Below are positions 62,583 through 64,000 of a stretch of 64,000 bases of DNA, in pieces. Both the position numbers and the translations under genes were made by a program. Within the stretch, counting starts at the first letter, position 1, and every line of letters starts with the position of its first letter. Origin of the DNA: a virus; IMG/VR virus record IMGVR_UViG_3300008954_003475, positions 1 through 64,000 of that record. The stretch is one strand, 5' to 3'. The notes beneath the pieces are model-generated. The model was given only the letters and a program-made list of their open reading frames with translations. It searched no databases and was not told where the DNA came from.

Positions 62583-64000
62583 TTAATTCTCCAATTTCGT
62601 TCCGAAGGTTTGAGGTCCTGGCTTGGCAGACTTGGCGCTTTCATCTCTATCGTCATCTCCATACTTGCCGGAAGCTCCTCCGCCACCGGAGTCGGACCCG
62701 CTCTTAGGTACGAATAAAATAGTAAGTGTTCTATCTACCTTCATTAATTCACCTGGAGCAAAAAGCAACGAATCTGCTTCTGCATCGCCTGTGCTTTCCG
62801 CATCTTCTATGCAATCTACATCGGAAGAGGCCGAAGCATCCTCAGACTCTCCTCTTGTATCAATTATGCCTGACTCTGTAACAGCCTGTATGATAACCGA
62901 ACAAACGGTCCCTCTCATAACAACCTTGCCCGGAGAATCCGCCGTTACAGCCAATGTATATGTTGATTCGTCCTTATCTACCAAATCTTCTTCTCCGGCG
63001 ATAACCTCGATCCGTCTTGCCGAACCTGTGTCGTCCGTCAAAAAGTCTATTTTGATGCTATCGCTTAAATCAAGAGCTTGAGATATTTCTTCATCATAAC
63101 AATCTCTTGGTATAAGTTCAATAAGAACCTTTGATTCGGCCTCTGCAACGATCATATCTCCAACTCCAGAAGCATATTCCATAGCTCCCGTAATAGACGG
63201 GAAGCCTTCCATTTCATCAAAGTCTAATTCGTCAACAATATCGCTCTTAATCAAGGTTGCAAGATCTTTTTGCTCTGGATTTATATATTCCGTAAGCGGT
63301 GTTTCATCGTCATCTCCAAGCAGCTTAAACGTTGTATTCAATGGGTTAATAACAAACCTGCAAGTATCATCTATAGAATTCTCAACGCATGCCTTAAGAG
63401 CGTCATACTTCGTTATAATGAGCGGCATCGGAACGGGATTGAGGGCCAGCTTAAGCTCCCCTGTATCTTCATCCTCAACGGCTCCGATGGCAAGTTCGTG
63501 TCTTAACTTTGGAATAATCCCAAGAGGCACGCCATCGTCATCTAACTCTTCGCTCTTAAAGTGCTGAAGGAATTCCTGCAAACAATCTAATGTGGGGGTT
63601 ATTGCTATGTCTCCCAAGTCTTCTTCGAAGCCTGGAAGGTCCAAGAGAAGCTCCATCGGCCCCGAGGCACCGCAAGCTGATGCGATATCATCGGCAACCT
63701 GTCTAACGTCAACAATGTAAAGCCTTGGGAAGTCAAACACCTTGATTGAATCAAGAGAATTTCCAAGATCCTTTTGTTCTTTTCTGTGACCGCCGCCAAA
63801 ATCATATGCCCATCCAAGCTCTGGAAATGGCATTTTATGTGCATCTTCCCAAGAGACTTCAAGAGTGTCGTCTGCTACAGTCTCCATAACAAGGAAGGAG
63901 GAGGCTGTGGAGGTGGCTGCATCTCCGCTATTTGTCCAACTTATCTCATACCCTTCCACAAAGCCCTCCCCCGCATCTGTATCAGGCTCTCCAGATATCT
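62583..64000 (-). CDS. Hypothetical structural protein, partial (N-terminus beyond window)
   Basis: The frame has no stop up to the right edge, so the N-terminus lies outside; at least 472 residues are present, and GTG at 63959 is probably an internal codon. Acidic (GDAEADSLLFAPGELMKV, EDASASSDVDCIEDAESTGD) with a Gly-rich C-terminal tail (GSDSGGGGASGKYGDDD). No family recognised. Three bases before the next gene, so in the same late operon. Confidence 0.6.
   Translation of the reverse strand, partial: ISGEPDTDAGEGFVEGYEISWTNSGDAATSTASSFLVMETVADDTLEVSWEDAHKMPFPELGWAYDFGGGHRKEQKDLGNSLDSIKVFDFPRLYIVDVRQVADDIASACGASGPMELLLDLPGFEEDLGDIAITPTLDCLQEFLQHFKSEELDDDGVPLGIIPKLRHELAIGAVEDEDTGELKLALNPVPMPLIITKYDALKACVENSIDDTCRFVINPLNTTFKLLGDDDETPLTEYINPEQKDLATLIKSDIVDELDFDEMEGFPSITGAMEYASGVGDMIVAEAESKVLIELIPRDCYDEEISQALDLSDSIKIDFLTDDTGSARRIEVIAGEEDLVDKDESTYTLAVTADSPGKVVMRGTVCSVIIQAVTESGIIDTRGESEDASASSDVDCIEDAESTGDAEADSLLFAPGELMKVDRTLTILFVPKSGSDSGGGGASGKYGDDDRDESAKSAKPGPQTFGTKLEN

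Overview
The window reads as part of a large tailed-phage genome with a contractile (myovirus-type) tail, AT-rich and almost completely coding. The evidence for a phage is a baseplate block (gp25-like wedge protein, baseplate-J-like protein, very large tail/fibre proteins), an amidase endolysin, a UvsW-type helicase, a DnaB helicase with a DnaC-type loader, a phage-style PIN-PhoH protein and tight head-to-tail gene packing with ATGA or TAATG junctions. I found no rRNA, tRNA, integrase, insertion sequence or CRISPR array. Every gene but one lies on the minus strand. No gap without a gene exceeds about 110 bases. The host cannot be named from this sequence.

Layout, reading the minus strand from the right edge to the left. 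(1) 64000-42017: structural block with a partial structural protein, a 692-residue protein, gp25-like and J-like baseplate proteins, a 3,319-residue protein with several LamG-like domains and a 1,533-residue tail/baseplate protein carrying a dockerin-like Ca-binding pair. (2) 41973-22397: a 20-kb glycan island of about ten glycosyltransferases, GDP-mannose 4,6-dehydratase, an NDP-sugar epimerase, a shortened UDP-glucose-dehydrogenase-like protein, a mannose-6-phosphate-isomerase-type cupin, a PP-loop ATPase and three sulfotransferase-like proteins. At its downstream end one reading frame joins a glycosyltransferase to a tubulin/FtsZ-family GTPase. (3) 22397-16380: endolysin, UvsW-like helicase, an Hfq/Sm-like protein, helicase loader, DnaB and small proteins. 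(4) 15897-5600: a host-interaction and metabolism block with PrkA, YeaH (DUF444) and SpoVR in the order of the bacterial stress/sporulation operon, then a diadenylate cyclase-like protein and a sigma factor behind their own promoter and terminator, then class II (B12-dependent) ribonucleotide reductase and PIN-PhoH. (5) 4802-5599: the only plus-strand gene, a membrane-anchored trypsin-like protease. (6) 4696-1: fibre genes, one of them collagen-like and running off the left edge.

The most unusual content is regulatory. A PrkA/YeaH/SpoVR trio, a c-di-AMP-synthase-like protein and a sigma factor sit next to one another in about 6 kb, which suggests a phage-carried module that resets host stress or dormancy signalling (inference). 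The FtsZ-like GTPase, the sulfotransferase-rich glycan island and the dockerin/LamG giant tail proteins are the other strong leads. Three minus-strand promoters share an extended -10 element, TTGRTATAAT, and mark the starts of the glycan island, the replication operon and the cyclase/sigma unit.
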